Assembly (NCBI GenBank): GCA_944470555.2
Contig: OX104127.1
Coordinates: 139,456,786-139,520,785, forward strand
Reading direction: 5' to 3'
From: Heterobilharzia americana
Lineage: Eukaryota; Platyhelminthes; Trematoda; Strigeidida; Schistosomatidae
Length of the DNA stretch: 64,000 nucleotides
Shown here: positions 1 through 15,000 of the stretch, one piece after another
Layout: every line of letters starts with the position of its first letter
How positions within the stretch are numbered: the stretch's first letter is position 1
The notes under the pieces: model-generated
Told to the model about the DNA's origin: nothing
The model's input: the letters and a program-made list of their open reading frames with translations, nothing else
Databases searched by the model: none
Translations under genes and position numbers: made by a program

Positions 1-3000
1 AACACAACACCACAATGAGAACTGAAGGGAATAGTAAAACTCGCTGTCGTCTCTTTCCAATCCTCTCATTACGCACCTACTGGCAGCAGTCACGATCAGG
101 TGAAGGATGAGTTCTACAAAAAAAGGTGTCTAGCCTACTACTGAAAGCCAAACCTTCAAACAGTATGGTTGTACATGCTCATTTCATTGCACGAGTAGGT
201 AGGCTAAGTCAGCCAGAAAGGCACTTAGGTGGCACCTTCGGAATCCCAGTCAGACGAACAAATAACAGCGATCACCTGCTACAACTGTGCTCAGACAACC
301 GTCTTTCTTTCCGCCAACATAGGCTTCAGGCATAAAGACAGACATCTTCTAACGTGCCATCTACAGACTTCAAATGAACGAACAGGCATATACAACATCA
401 AACATCACACAGAAATGTATCAGTTCAGGTTGTCACACTTCACACTGAACTCAACTCAATGGGGGACGGAGATAGACTATACTGCCATCAGTTATCACTC
501 GATAGACTCGGTGAGAGATGGGTGCTCCTTCTGGAGCAGGTATTTAGAAAGTAATCAAGCATTGGTTTCAGCACGCATATATCTGTGCCTAGGCTGAAGT
601 AGAAGAACCATAGCAACAACACCATTTCGAGTGTGGCTCGACGACGAGAATACCGAAACCAGAGCTTGGTTAGATAGTCTGAGCAGTGAAACCACTATAA
701 ACAACAGTTAGTGACATTCAGAAAAAGTTAGTCAGTGTCAGTGGGTCTCAGCAGCCTCTCAATAGTCGATGCACGTGAACACATTCCAGTCGACTCCAGG
801 TGCAATAAGAAGAGGAAGCAAATTAAAAATAGACTGAAAAAGAGTCAACACCATGACCATGAGAAGAAAAATCCAATTACATGGAGAAAGCAGCGTTAAC
901 GGGTAACACGAGACAGATATTTCAACACCTCTGCATCTGTGGGCCAAAATAAGTTATTGGCTATTGAGACCAGAAAGGAAAAGGATAGATCTGTGATTCA
1001 CTCTCGTGGAAGACAACTACAACGACGGGCGAGAAATAGTATAAATAACTCTCAGACATTTCCTGGTTGTTCGTTACCCCGTCAAACCCTCGAACTAAAT
1101 ATATTGAGATAGGTCCTTCGACACTTACAGAAGCCTAGGAAGCGGTAAGCAATCTGCAACAAGGAAGCGAACCACGTCAAAATCCGTTAGTTCTAAAGGT
1201 ATTTAAGGACAGCGGTCAGTCAAGAGGTTTCGGTCAGATTATCTGAAGTGTTAGCTGGCGTACGGCAATCAGATATGATCCCTACTGACTGGTCTCAATC
1301 ACAAAGGGCCCAGTTGTCAAAGAACGGAAATAGATCCTGCTGTGAAGACCCTCGAACGATAGCTGAGCTACCCTGACGTGGTGGTCAAGTTAGCAAACCA
1401 CCATGGTCCAATGAGCTATGCTGGTGGAACGCCTACTCCCTTAACGTCCCACCATAATAGAAAGGTCTGTTGGATAGTGGTAAAACAAAAAGCAGTTACC
1501 TTCACAGTGTAAACTGCTACCCTGTGATAGGGGGTATGAGGACGGAGTCGTACTCCTCGCTGAATCCGAGTGTGACAACAGTAAGGTGTCTCACGGATGG
1601 CTAGGAGTGCCATACTGATCCTATCTTCCCTATGGGAAGAGAGATTACAAAAGCCTAGCCATTACAATGGTACAGTCCTAGCAGCCGCGACGTGTCAATG
1701 CCGGCCACATGGGTTCATAGTCGGATTCGAAAACAACAAACCAAACCTTCAAAAACGCCAAGTGTCATCAGCCTCAAGCAGACACATCCCCTCGGCCCTG
1801 TCGTCAAACACCAACACTTCTCTTTCAGGTATCCCAAGAAGAACCAGTCTTCCGTGCTGTGAACAGCCAGTGGAAAGTCCACCTTCCACATCTTTATCTT
1901 CTAACCTGTCTTCACGTCTCTTCGTCAATATCCCTACACCATCCTCTAATTTCTCCCACCTCTGCAACTCTCAACAACAATTTCAGCTCACAGAACAGCA
2001 TCTTCGATCTCCCGAAACCACGCTCCAAATTACACACATTCGAGCTCTCAATATCCTCACCCTCCATCAAATCGGACAACAAGCTTCACTAGGAACACTC
2101 TAGCAACTCGGGTCATGTATGTGTCCTGTCTTTGTGAGACACATGCTCAGAACCCAGACACGCTTAGTCACTTAACACCACCCAACCAACATGGTGAATC
2201 CACAAAACTCACCATTCAACTTTATGGAGACTCGATGACCAGTTCTCGCCGTCTTCCAGGTGTACGTATAGCATCAAGTGCTAAGATAGAAAGTACACTG
2301 CTCGACTAAATCCCAGTCGACAGCTGTCCGTGTGCTGCCCAACACAACACCACAATGAGAACTGAAGGGAATAGTAAAACTCGCTGTCGTCTCTTTCCAA
2401 TCCTCTCATTACGCACCTACTGGCAGCAGTCACGATCAGGTGAAGGATGAGTTCTACAAAAAAAGGTGTCTAGCCTACTACTGAAAGCCAAACCTTCAAA
2501 CAGTATGGTTGTACATGCTCATTTCATTGCACGAGTAGGTAGGCTAAGTCAGCCAGAAAGGCACTTAGGTGGCACCTTCGGAATCCCAGTCAGACGAACA
2601 AATAACAGCGATCACCTGCTACAACTGTGCTCAGACAACCGTCTTTCTTTCCGCCAACATAGGCTTCAGGCATAAAGACAGACATCTTCTAACGTGCCAT
2701 CTACAGACTTCAAATGAACGAACAGGCATATACAACATCAAACATCACACAGAAATGTATCAGTTCAGGTTGTCACACTTCACACTGAACTCAACTCAAT
2801 GGGGGACGGAGATAGACTATACTGCCATCAGTTATCACTCGATAGACTCGGTGAGAGATGGGTGCTCCTTCTGGAGCAGGTATTTAGAAAGTAATCAAGC
2901 ATTGGTTTCAGCACGCATATATCTGTGCCTAGGCTGAAGTAGAAGAACCATAGCAACAACACCATTTCGAGTGTGGCTCGACGACGAGAATACCGAAACC

Positions 3001-6000
3001 AGAGCTTGGTTAGATAGTCTGAGCAGTGAAACCACTATAAACAACAGTTAGTGACATTCAGAAAAAGTTAGTCAGTGTCAGTGGGTCTCAGCAGCCTCTC
3101 AATAGTCGATGCACGTGAACACATTCCAGTCGACTCCAGGTGCAATAAGAAGAGGAAGCAAATTAAAAATAGACTGAAAAAGAGTCAACACCATGACCAT
3201 GAGAAGAAAAATCCAATTACATGGAGAAAGCAGCGTTAACGGGTAACACGAGACAGATATTTCAACACCTCTGCATCTGTGGGCCAAAATAAGTTATTGG
3301 CTATTGAGACCAGAAAGGAAAAGGATAGATCTGTGATTCACTCTCGTGGAAGACAACTACAACGACGGGCGAGAAATAGTATAAATAACTCTCAGACATT
3401 TCCTGGTTGTTCGTTACCCCGTCAAACCCTCGAACTAAATATATTGAGATAGGTCCTTCGACACTTACAGAAGCCTAGGAAGCGGTAAGCAATCTGCAAC
3501 AAGGAAGCGAACCACGTCAAAATCCGTTAGTTCTAAAGGTATTTAAGGACAGCGGTCAGTCAAGAGGTTTCGGTCAGATTATCTGAAGTGTTAGCTGGCG
3601 TACGGCAATCAGATATGATCCCTACTGACTGGTCTCAATCACAAAGGGCCCAGTTGTCAAAGAACGGAAATAGATCCTGCTGTGAAGACCCTCGAACGAT
3701 AGCTGAGCTACCCTGACGTGGTGGTCAAGTTAGCAAACCACCATGGTCCAATGAGCTATGCTGGTGGAACGCCTACTCCCTTAACGTCCCACCATAATAG
3801 AAAGGTCTGTTGGATAGTGGTAAAACAAAAAGCAGTTACCTTCACAGTGTAAACTGCTACCCTGTGATAGGGGGTATGAGGACGGAGTCGTACTCCTCGC
3901 TGAATCCGAGTGTGACAACAGTAAGGTGTCTCACGGATGGCTAGGAGTGCCATACTGATCCTATCTTCCCTATGGGAAGAGAGATTACAAAAGCCTAGCC
4001 ATTACAATGGTACAGTCCTAGCAGCCGCGACGTGTCAATGCCGGCCACATGGGTTCATAGTCGGATTCGAAAACAACAAACCAAACCTTCAAAAACGCCA
4101 AGTGTCATCAGCCTCAAGCAGACACATCCCCTCGGCCCTGTCGTCAAACACCAACACTTCTCTTTCAGGTATCCCAAGAAGAACCAGTCTTCCGTGCTGT
4201 GGACAGCCAGTGGAAAGTCCACCTTCCACATCTTTATCTTCTAACCTGTCTTCACGTCTCTTCGTCAATATCCCTACACCATCCTCTAATTTCTCCCACC
4301 TCTGCAACTCTCAACAACAATTTCAGCTCACAGAACAGCATCTTCGATCTCCCGAAACCACGCTCCAAATTACACACATTCGAGCTCTCAATATCCTCAC
4401 CCTCCATCAAATCGGACAACAAGCTTCACTAGGAACACTCTAGCAACTCGGGTCATGTATGTGTCCTGTCTTTGTGAGACACATGCTCAGAACCCAGACA
4501 CGCTTAGTCACTTAACACCACCCAACCAACATGGTGAATCCACAAAACTCACCATTCAACTTTATGGAGACTCGATGACCAGTTCTCGCCGTCTTCCAGG
4601 TGTACGTATAGCATCAAGTGCTAAGATAGAAAGTACACTGCTCGACTAAATCCCAGTTGACAGCTGTCCGTGTGCTGCCCAACACAACACCACAATGAGA
4701 ACTGAAGGGAATAGTAAAACTCGCTGTCGTCTCTTTCCAATCCTCTCATTACGCACCTACTGGCAGCAGTCACGATCAGGTGAAGGATGAGTTCTACAAA
4801 AAAAGGTGTCTAGCCTACTACTGAAAGCCAAACCTTCAAACAGTATGGTTGTACATGCTCATTTCATTGCACGAGTAGGTAGGCTAAGTCAGCCAGAAAG
4901 GCACTTAGGTGGCACCTTCGGAATCCCAGTCAGACGAACAAATAACAGCGATCACCTGCTACAACTGTGCTCAGACAACCGTCTTTCTTTCCGCCAACAT
5001 AGGCTTCAGGCATAAAGACAGACATCTTCTAACGTGCCATCTACAGACTTCAAATGAACGAACAGGCATATACAACATCAAACATCACACAGAAATGTAT
5101 CAGTTCAGGTTGTCACACTTCACACTGAACTCAACTCAATGGGGGACGGAGATAGACTATACTGCCATCAGTTATCACTCGATAGACTCGGTGAGAGATG
5201 GGTGCTCCTTCTGGAGCAGGTATTTAGAAAGTAATCAAGCATTGGTTTCAGCACGCATATATCTGTGCCTAGGCTGAAGTAGAAGAACCATAGCAACAAC
5301 ACCATTTCGAGTGTGGCTCGACGACGAGAATACCGAAACCAGAGCTTGGTTAGATAGTCTGAGCAGTGAAACCACTATAAACAACAGTTAGTGACATTCA
5401 GAAAAAGTTAGTCAGTGTCAGTGGGTCTCAGCAGCCTCTCAATAGTCGATGCACGTGAACACATTCCAGTCGACTCCAGGTGCAATAAGAAGAGGAAGCA
5501 AATTAAAAATAGACTGAAAAAGAGTCAACACCATGACCATGAGAAGAAAAATCCAATTACATGGAGAAAGCAGCGTTAACGGGTAACACGAGACAGATAT
5601 TTCAACACCTCTGCATCTGTGGGCCAAAATAAGTTATTGGCTATTGAGACCAGAAAGGAAAAGGATAGATCTGTGATTCACTCTCGTGGAAGACAACTAC
5701 AACGACGGGCGAGAAATAGTATAAATAACTCTCAGACATTTCCTGGTTGTTCGTTACCCCGTCAAACCCTCGAACTAAATATATTGAGATAGGTCCTTCG
5801 ACACTTACAGAAGCCTAGGAAGCGGTAAGCAATCTGCAACAAGGAAGCGAACCACGTCAAAATCCGTTAGTTCTAAAGGTATTTAAGGACAGCGGTCAGT
5901 CAAGAGGTTTCGGTCAGATTATCTGAAGTGTTAGCTGGCGTACGGCAATCAGATATGATCCCTACTGACTGGTCTCAATCACAAAGGGCCCAGTTGTCAA

Positions 6001-9000
6001 AGAACGGAAATAGATCCTGCTGTGAAGACCCTCGAACGATAGCTGAGCTACCCTGACGTGGTGGTCAAGTTAGCAAACCACCATGGTCCAATGAGCTATG
6101 CTGGTGGAACGCCTACTCCCTTAACGTCCCACCATAATAGAAAGGTCTGTTGGATAGTGGTAAAACAAAAAGCAGTTACCTTCACAGTGTAAACTGCTAC
6201 CCTGTGATAGGGGGTATGAGGACGGAGTCGTACTCCTCGCTGAATCCGAGTGTGACAACAGTAAGGTGTCTCACGGATGGCTAGGAGTGCCATACTGATC
6301 CTATCTTCCCTATGGGAAGAGAGATTACAAAAGCCTAGCCATTACAATGGTACAGTCCTAGCAGCCGCGACGTGTCAATGCCGGCCACATGGGTTCATAG
6401 TCGGATTCGAAAACAACAAACCAAACCTTCAAAAACGCCAAGTGTCATCAGCCTCAAGCAGACACATCCCCTCGGCCCTGTCGTCAAACACCAACACTTC
6501 TCTTTCAGGTATCCCAAGAAGAACCAGTCTTCCGTGCTGTGGACAGCCAGTGGAAAGTCCACCTTCCACATCTTTATCTTCTAACCTGTCTTCACGTCTC
6601 TTCGTCAATATCCCTACACCATCCTCTAATTTCTCCCACCTCTGCAACTCTCAACAACAATTTCAGCTCACAGAACAGCATCTTCGATCTCCCGAAACCA
6701 CGCTCCAAATTACACACATTCGAGCTCTCAATATCCTCACCCTCCATCAAATCGGACAACAAGCTTCACTAGGAACACTCTAGCAACTCGGGTCATGTAT
6801 GTGTCCTGTCTTTGTGAGACACATGCTCAGAACCCAGACACGCTTAGTCACTTAACACCACCCAACCAACATGGTGAATCCACAAAACTCACCATTCAAC
6901 TTTATGGAGACTCGATGACCAGTTCTCGCCGTCTTCCAGGTGTACGTATAGCATCAAGTGCTAAGATAGAAAGTACACTGCTCGACTAAATCCCAGTCGA
7001 CAGCTGTCCGTGTGCTGCCCAACACAACACCACAATGAGAACTGAAGGGAATAGTAAAACTCGCTGTCGTCTCTTTCCAATCCTCTCATTACGCACCTAC
7101 TGGCAGCAGTCACGATCAGGTGAAGGATGAGTTCTACAAAAAAAGGTGTCTAGCCTACTACTGAAAGCCAAACCTTCAAACAGTATGGTTGTACATGCTC
7201 ATTTCATTGCACGAGTAGGTAGGCTAAGTCAGCCAGAAAGGCACTTAGGTGGCACCTTCGGAATCCCAGTCAGACGAACAAATAACAGCGATCACCTGCT
7301 ACAACTGTGCTCAGACAACCGTCTTTCTTTCCGCCAACATAGGCTTCAGGCATAAAGACAGACATCTTCTAACGTGCCATCTACAGACTTCAAATGAACG
7401 AACAGGCATATACAACATCAAACATCACACAGAAATGTATCAGTTCAGGTTGTCACACTTCACACTGAACTCAACTCAATGGGGGACGGAGATAGACTAT
7501 ACTGCCATCAGTTATCACTCGATAGACTCGGTGAGAGATGGGTGCTCCTTCTGGAGCAGGTATTTAGAAAGTAATCAAGCATTGGTTTCAGCACGCATAT
7601 ATCTGTGCCTAGGCTGAAGTAGAAGAACCATAGCAACAACACCATTTCGAGTGTGGCTCGACGACGAGAATACCGAAACCAGAGCTTGGTTAGATAGTCT
7701 GAGCAGTGAAACCACTATAAACAACAGTTAGTGACATTCAGAAAAAGTTAGTCAGTGTCAGTGGGTCTCAGCAGCCTCTCAATAGTCGATGCACGTGAAC
7801 ACATTCCAGTCGACTCCAGGTGCAATAAGAAGAGGAAGCAAATTAAAAATAGACTGAAAAAGAGTCAACACCATGACCATGAGAAGAAAAATCCAATTAC
7901 ATGGAGAAAGCAGCGTTAACGGGTAACACGAGACAGATATTTCAACACCTCTGCATCTGTGGGCCAAAATAAGTTATTGGCTATTGAGACCAGAAAGGAA
8001 AAGGATAGATCTGTGATTCACTCTCGTGGAAGACAACTACAACGACGGGCGAGAAATAGTATAAATAACTCTCAGACATTTCCTGGTTGTTCGTTACCCC
8101 GTCAAACCCTCGAACTAAATATATTGAGATAGGTCCTTCGACACTTACAGAAGCCTAGGAAGCGGTAAGCAATCTGCAACAAGGAAGCGAACCACGTCAA
8201 AATCCGTTAGTTCTAAAGGTATTTAAGGACAGCGGTCAGTCAAGAGGTTTCGGTCAGATTATCTGAAGTGTTAGCTGGCGTACGGCAATCAGATATGATC
8301 CCTACTGACTGGTCTCAATCACAAAGGGCCCAGTTGTCAAAGAACGGAAATAGATCCTGCTGTGAAGACCCTCGAACGATAGCTGAGCTACCCTGACGTG
8401 GTGGTCAAGTTAGCAAACCACCATGGTCCAATGAGCTATGCTGGTGGAACGCCTACTCCCTTAACGTCCCACCATAATAGAAAGGTCTGTTGGATAGTGG
8501 TAAAACAAAAAGCAGTTACCTTCACAGTGTAAACTGCTACCCTGTGATAGGGGGTATGAGGACGGAGTCGTACTCCTCGCTGAATCCGAGTGTGACAACA
8601 GTAAGGTGTCTCACGGATGGCTAGGAGTGCCATACTGATCCTATCTTCCCTATGGGAAGAGAGATTACAAAAGCCTAGCCATTACAATGGTACAGTCCTA
8701 GCAGCCGCGACGTGTCAATGCCGGCCACATGGGTTCATAGTCGGATTCGAAAACAACAAACCAAACCTTCAAAAACGCCAAGTGTCATCAGCCTCAAGCA
8801 GACACATCCCCTCGGCCCTGTCGTCAAACACCAACACTTCTCTTTCAGGTATCCCAAGAAGAACCAGTCTTCCGTGCTGTGGACAGCCAGTGGAAAGTCC
8901 ACCTTCCACATCTTTATCTTCTAACCTGTCTTCACGTCTCTTCGTCAATATCCCTACACCATCCTCTAATTTCTCCCACCTCTGCAACTCTCAACAACAA

Positions 9001-12000
9001 TTTCAGCTCACAGAACAGCATCTTCGATCTCCCGAAACCACGCTCCAAATTACACACATTCGAGCTCTCAATATCCTCACCCTCCATCAAATCGGACAAC
9101 AAGCTTCACTAGGAACACTCTAGCAACTCGGGTCATGTATGTGTCCTGTCTTTGTGAGACACATGCTCAGAACCCAGACACGCTTAGTCACTTAACACCA
9201 CCCAACCAACATGGTGAATCCACAAAACTCACCATTCAACTTTATGGAGACTCGATGACCAGTTCTCGCCGTCTTCCAGGTGTACGTATAGCATCAAGTG
9301 CTAAGATAGAAAGTACACTGCTCGACTAAATCCCAGTCGACAGCTGTCCGTGTGCTGCCCAACACAACACCACAATGAGAACTGAAGGGAATAGTAAAAC
9401 TCGCTGTCGTCTCTTTCCAATCCTCTCATTACGCACCTACTGGCAGCAGTCACGATCAGGTGAAGGATGAGTTCTACAAAAAAAGGTGTCTAGCCTACTA
9501 CTGAAAGCCAAACCTTCAAACAGTATGGTTGTACATGCTCATTTCATTGCACGAGTAGGTAGGCTAAGTCAGCCAGAAAGGCACTTAGGTGGCACCTTCG
9601 GAATCCCAGTCAGACGAACAAATAACAGCGATCACCTGCTACAACTGTGCTCAGACAACCGTCTTTCTTTCCGCCAACATAGGCTTCAGGCATAAAGACA
9701 GACATCTTCTAACGTGCCATCTACAGACTTCAAATGAACGAACAGGCATATACAACATCAAACATCACACAGAAATGTATCAGTTCAGGTTGTCACACTT
9801 CACACTGAACTCAACTCAATGGGGGACGGAGATAGACTATACTGCCATCAGTTATCACTCGATAGACTCGGTGAGAGATGGGTGCTCCTTCTGGAGCAGG
9901 TATTTAGAAAGTAATCAAGCATTGGTTTCAGCACGCATATATCTGTGCCTAGGCTGAAGTAGAAGAACCATAGCAACAACACCATTTCGAGTGTGGCTCG
10001 ACGACGAGAATACCGAAACCAGAGCTTGGTTAGATAGTCTGAGCAGTGAAACCACTATAAACAACAGTTAGTGACATTCAGAAAAAGTTAGTCAGTGTCA
10101 GTGGGTCTCAGCAGCCTCTCAATAGTCGATGCACGTGAACACATTCCAGTCGACTCCAGGTGCAATAAGAAGAGGAAGCAAATTAAAAATAGACTGAAAA
10201 AGAGTCAACACCATGACCATGAGAAGAAAAATCCAATTACATGGAGAAAGCAGCGTTAACGGGTAACACGAGACAGATATTTCAACACCTCTGCATCTGT
10301 GGGCCAAAATAAGTTATTGGCTATTGAGACCAGAAAGGAAAAGGATAGATCTGTGATTCACTCTCGTGGAAGACAACTACAACGACGGGCGAGAAATAGT
10401 ATAAATAACTCTCAGACATTTCCTGGTTGTTCGTTACCCCGTCAAACCCTCGAACTAAATATATTGAGATAGGTCCTTCGACACTTACAGAAGCCTAGGA
10501 AGCGGTAAGCAATCTGCAACAAGGAAGCGAACCACGTCAAAATCCGTTAGTTCTAAAGGTATTTAAGGACAGCGGTCAGTCAAGAGGTTTCGGTCAGATT
10601 ATCTGAAGTGTTAGCTGGCGTACGGCAATCAGATATGATCCCTACTGACTGGTCTCAATCACAAAGGGCCCAGTTGTCAAAGAACGGAAATAGATCCTGC
10701 TGTGAAGACCCTCGAACGATAGCTGAGCTACCCTGACGTGGTGGTCAAGTTAGCAAACCACCATGGTCCAATGAGCTATGCTGGTGGAACGCCTACTCCC
10801 TTAACGTCCCACCATAATAGAAAGGTCTGTTGGATAGTGGTAAAACAAAAAGCAGTTACCTTCACAGTGTAAACTGCTACCCTGTGATAGGGGGTATGAG
10901 GACGGAGTCGTACTCCTCGCTGAATCCGAGTGTGACAACAGTAAGGTGTCTCACGGATGGCTAGGAGTGCCATACTGATCCTATCTTCCCTATGGGAAGA
11001 GAGATTACAAAAGCCTAGCCATTACAATGGTACAGTCCTAGCAGCCGCGACGTGTCAATGCCGGCCACATGGGTTCATAGTCGGATTCGAAAACAACAAA
11101 CCAAACCTTCAAAAACGCCAAGTGTCATCAGCCTCAAGCAGACACATCCCCTCGGCCCTGTCGTCAAACACCAACACTTCTCTTTCAGGTATCCCAAGAA
11201 GAACCAGTCTTCCGTGCTGTGGACAGCCAGTGGAAAGTCCACCTTCCACATCTTTATCTTCTAACCTGTCTTCACGTCTCTTCGTCAATATCCCTACACC
11301 ATCCTCTAATTTCTCCCACCTCTGCAACTCTCAACAACAATTTCAGCTCACAGAACAGCATCTTCGATCTCCCGAAACCACGCTCCAAATTACACACATT
11401 CGAGCTCTCAATATCCTCACCCTCCATCAAATCGGACAACAAGCTTCACTAGGAACACTCTAGCAACTCGGGTCATGTATGTGTCCTGTCTTTGTGAGAC
11501 ACATGCTCAGAACCCAGACACGCTTAGTCACTTAACACCACCCAACCAACATGGTGAATCCACAAAACTCACCATTCAACTTTATGGAGACTCGATGACC
11601 AGTTCTCGCCGTCTTCCAGGTGTACGTATAGCATCAAGTGCTAAGATAGAAAGTACACTGCTCGACTAAATCCCAGTCGACAGCTGTCCGTGTGCTGCCC
11701 AACACAACACCACAATGAGAACTGAAGGGAATAGTAAAACTCGCTGTCGTCTCTTTCCAATCCTCTCATTACGCACCTACTGGCAGCAGTCACGATCAGG
11801 TGAAGGATGAGTTCTACAAAAAAAGGTGTCTAGCCTACTACTGAAAGCCAAACCTTCAAACAGTATGGTTGTACATGCTCATTTCATTGCACGAGTAGGT
11901 AGGCTAAGTCAGCCAGAAAGGCACTTAGGTGGCACCTTCGGAATCCCAGTCAGACGAACAAATAACAGCGATCACCTGCTACAACTGTGCTCAGACAACC

Positions 12001-15000
12001 GTCTTTCTTTCCGCCAACATAGGCTTCAGGCATAAAGACAGACATCTTCTAACGTGCCATCTACAGACTTCAAATGAACGAACAGGCATATACAACATCA
12101 AACATCACACAGAAATGTATCAGTTCAGGTTGTCACACTTCACACTGAACTCAACTCAATGGGGGACGGAGATAGACTATACTGCCATCAGTTATCACTC
12201 GATAGACTCGGTGAGAGATGGGTGCTCCTTCTGGAGCAGGTATTTAGAAAGTAATCAAGCATTGGTTTCAGCACGCATATATCTGTGCCTAGGCTGAAGT
12301 AGAAGAACCATAGCAACAACACCATTTCGAGTGTGGCTCGACGACGAGAATACCGAAACCAGAGCTTGGTTAGATAGTCTGAGCAGTGAAACCACTATAA
12401 ACAACAGTTAGTGACATTCAGAAAAAGTTAGTCAGTGTCAGTGGGTCTCAGCAGCCTCTCAATAGTCGATGCACGTGAACACATTCCAGTCGACTCCAGG
12501 TGCAATAAGAAGAGGAAGCAAATTAAAAATAGACTGAAAAAGAGTCAACACCATGACCATGAGAAGAAAAATCCAATTACATGGAGAAAGCAGCGTTAAC
12601 GGGTAACACGAGACAGATATTTCAACACCTCTGCATCTGTGGGCCAAAATAAGTTATTGGCTATTGAGACCAGAAAGGAAAAGGATAGATCTGTGATTCA
12701 CTCTCGTGGAAGACAACTACAACGACGGGCGAGAAATAGTATAAATAACTCTCAGACATTTCCTGGTTGTTCGTTACCCCGTCAAACCCTCGAACTAAAT
12801 ATATTGAGATAGGTCCTTCGACACTTACAGAAGCCTAGGAAGCGGTAAGCAATCTGCAACAAGGAAGCGAACCACGTCAAAATCCGTTAGTTCTAAAGGT
12901 ATTTAAGGACAGCGGTCAGTCAAGAGGTTTCGGTCAGATTATCTGAAGTGTTAGCTGGCGTACGGCAATCAGATATGATCCCTACTGACTGGTCTCAATC
13001 ACAAAGGGCCCAGTTGTCAAAGAACGGAAATAGATCCTGCTGTGAAGACCCTCGAACGATAGCTGAGCTACCCTGACGTGGTGGTCAAGTTAGCAAACCA
13101 CCATGGTCCAATGAGCTATGCTGGTGGAACGCCTACTCCCTTAACGTCCCACCATAATAGAAAGGTCTGTTGGATAGTGGTAAAACAAAAAGCAGTTACC
13201 TTCACAGTGTAAACTGCTACCCTGTGATAGGGGGTATGAGGACGGAGTCGTACTCCTCGCTGAATCCGAGTGTGACAACAGTAAGGTGTCTCACGGATGG
13301 CTAGGAGTGCCATACTGATCCTATCTTCCCTATGGGAAGAGAGATTACAAAAGCCTAGCCATTACAATGGTACAGTCCTAGCAGCCGCGACGTGTCAATG
13401 CCGGCCACATGGGTTCATAGTCGGATTCGAAAACAACAAACCAAACCTTCAAAAACGCCAAGTGTCATCAGCCTCAAGCAGACACATCCCCTCGGCCCTG
13501 TCGTCAAACACCAACACTTCTCTTTCAGGTATCCCAAGAAGAACCAGTCTTCCGTGCTGTGAACAGCCAGTGGAAAGTCCACCTTCCACATCTTTATCTT
13601 CTAACCTGTCTTCACGTCTCTTCGTCAATATCCCTACACCATCCTCTAATTTCTCCCACCTCTGCAACTCTCAACAACAATTTCAGCTCACAGAACAGCA
13701 TCTTCGATCTCCCGAAACCACGCTCCAAATTACACACATTCGAGCTCTCAATATCCTCACCCTCCATCAAATCGGACAACAAGCTTCACTAGGAACACTC
13801 TAGCAACTCGGGTCATGTATGTGTCCTGTCTTTGTGAGACACATGCTCAGAACCCAGACACGCTTAGTCACTTAACACCACCCAACCAACATGGTGAATC
13901 CACAAAACTCACCATTCAACTTTATGGAGACTCGATGACCAGTTCTCGCCGTCTTCCAGGTGTACGTATAGCATCAAGTGCTAAGATAGAAAGTACACTG
14001 CTCGACTAAATCCCAGTCGACAGCTGTCCGTGTGCTGCCCAACACAACACCACAATGAGAACTGAAGGGAATAGTAAAACTCGCTGTCGTCTCTTTCCAA
14101 TCCTCTCATTACGCACCTACTGGCAGCAGTCACGATCAGGTGAAGGATGAGTTCTACAAAAAAAGGTGTCTAGCCTACTACTGAAAGCCAAACCTTCAAA
14201 CAGTATGGTTGTACATGCTCATTTCATTGCACGAGTAGGTAGGCTAAGTCAGCCAGAAAGGCACTTAGGTGGCACCTTCGGAATCCCAGTCAGACGAACA
14301 AATAACAGCGATCACCTGCTACAACTGTGCTCAGACAACCGTCTTTCTTTCCGCCAACATAGGCTTCAGGCATAAAGACAGACATCTTCTAACGTGCCAT
14401 CTACAGACTTCAAATGAACGAACAGGCATATACAACATCAAACATCACACAGAAATGTATCAGTTCAGGTTGTCACACTTCACACTGAACTCAACTCAAT
14501 GGGGGACGGAGATAGACTATACTGCCATCAGTTATCACTCGATAGACTCGGTGAGAGATGGGTGCTCCTTCTGGAGCAGGTATTTAGAAAGTAATCAAGC
14601 ATTGGTTTCAGCACGCATATATCTGTGCCTAGGCTGAAGTAGAAGAACCATAGCAACAACACCATTTCGAGTGTGGCTCGACGACGAGAATACCGAAACC
14701 AGAGCTTGGTTAGATAGTCTGAGCAGTGAAACCACTATAAACAACAGTTAGTGACATTCAGAAAAAGTTAGTCAGTGTCAGTGGGTCTCAGCAGCCTCTC
14801 AATAGTCGATGCACGTGAACACATTCCAGTCGACTCCAGGTGCAATAAGAAGAGGAAGCAAATTAAAAATAGACTGAAAAAGAGTCAACACCATGACCAT
14901 GAGAAGAAAAATCCAATTACATGGAGAAAGCAGCGTTAACGGGTAACACGAGACAGATATTTCAACACCTCTGCATCTGTGGGCCAAAATAAGTTATTGG

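Noticed and set aside
229..597. 122-codon open frame in each satellite unit (C..C and H...H residues, zinc-finger-like at a glance)
   Set aside because: Spacing does not fit a C2H2 or other finger, the frame overlaps other frames, and part of it reads antisense through a retrotransposon 3' end.
1755..1785. CTGATGA on minus in the satellite unit as a hammerhead core
   Set aside because: No GAAA at the right distance and no stem II; only the heptamer matches.
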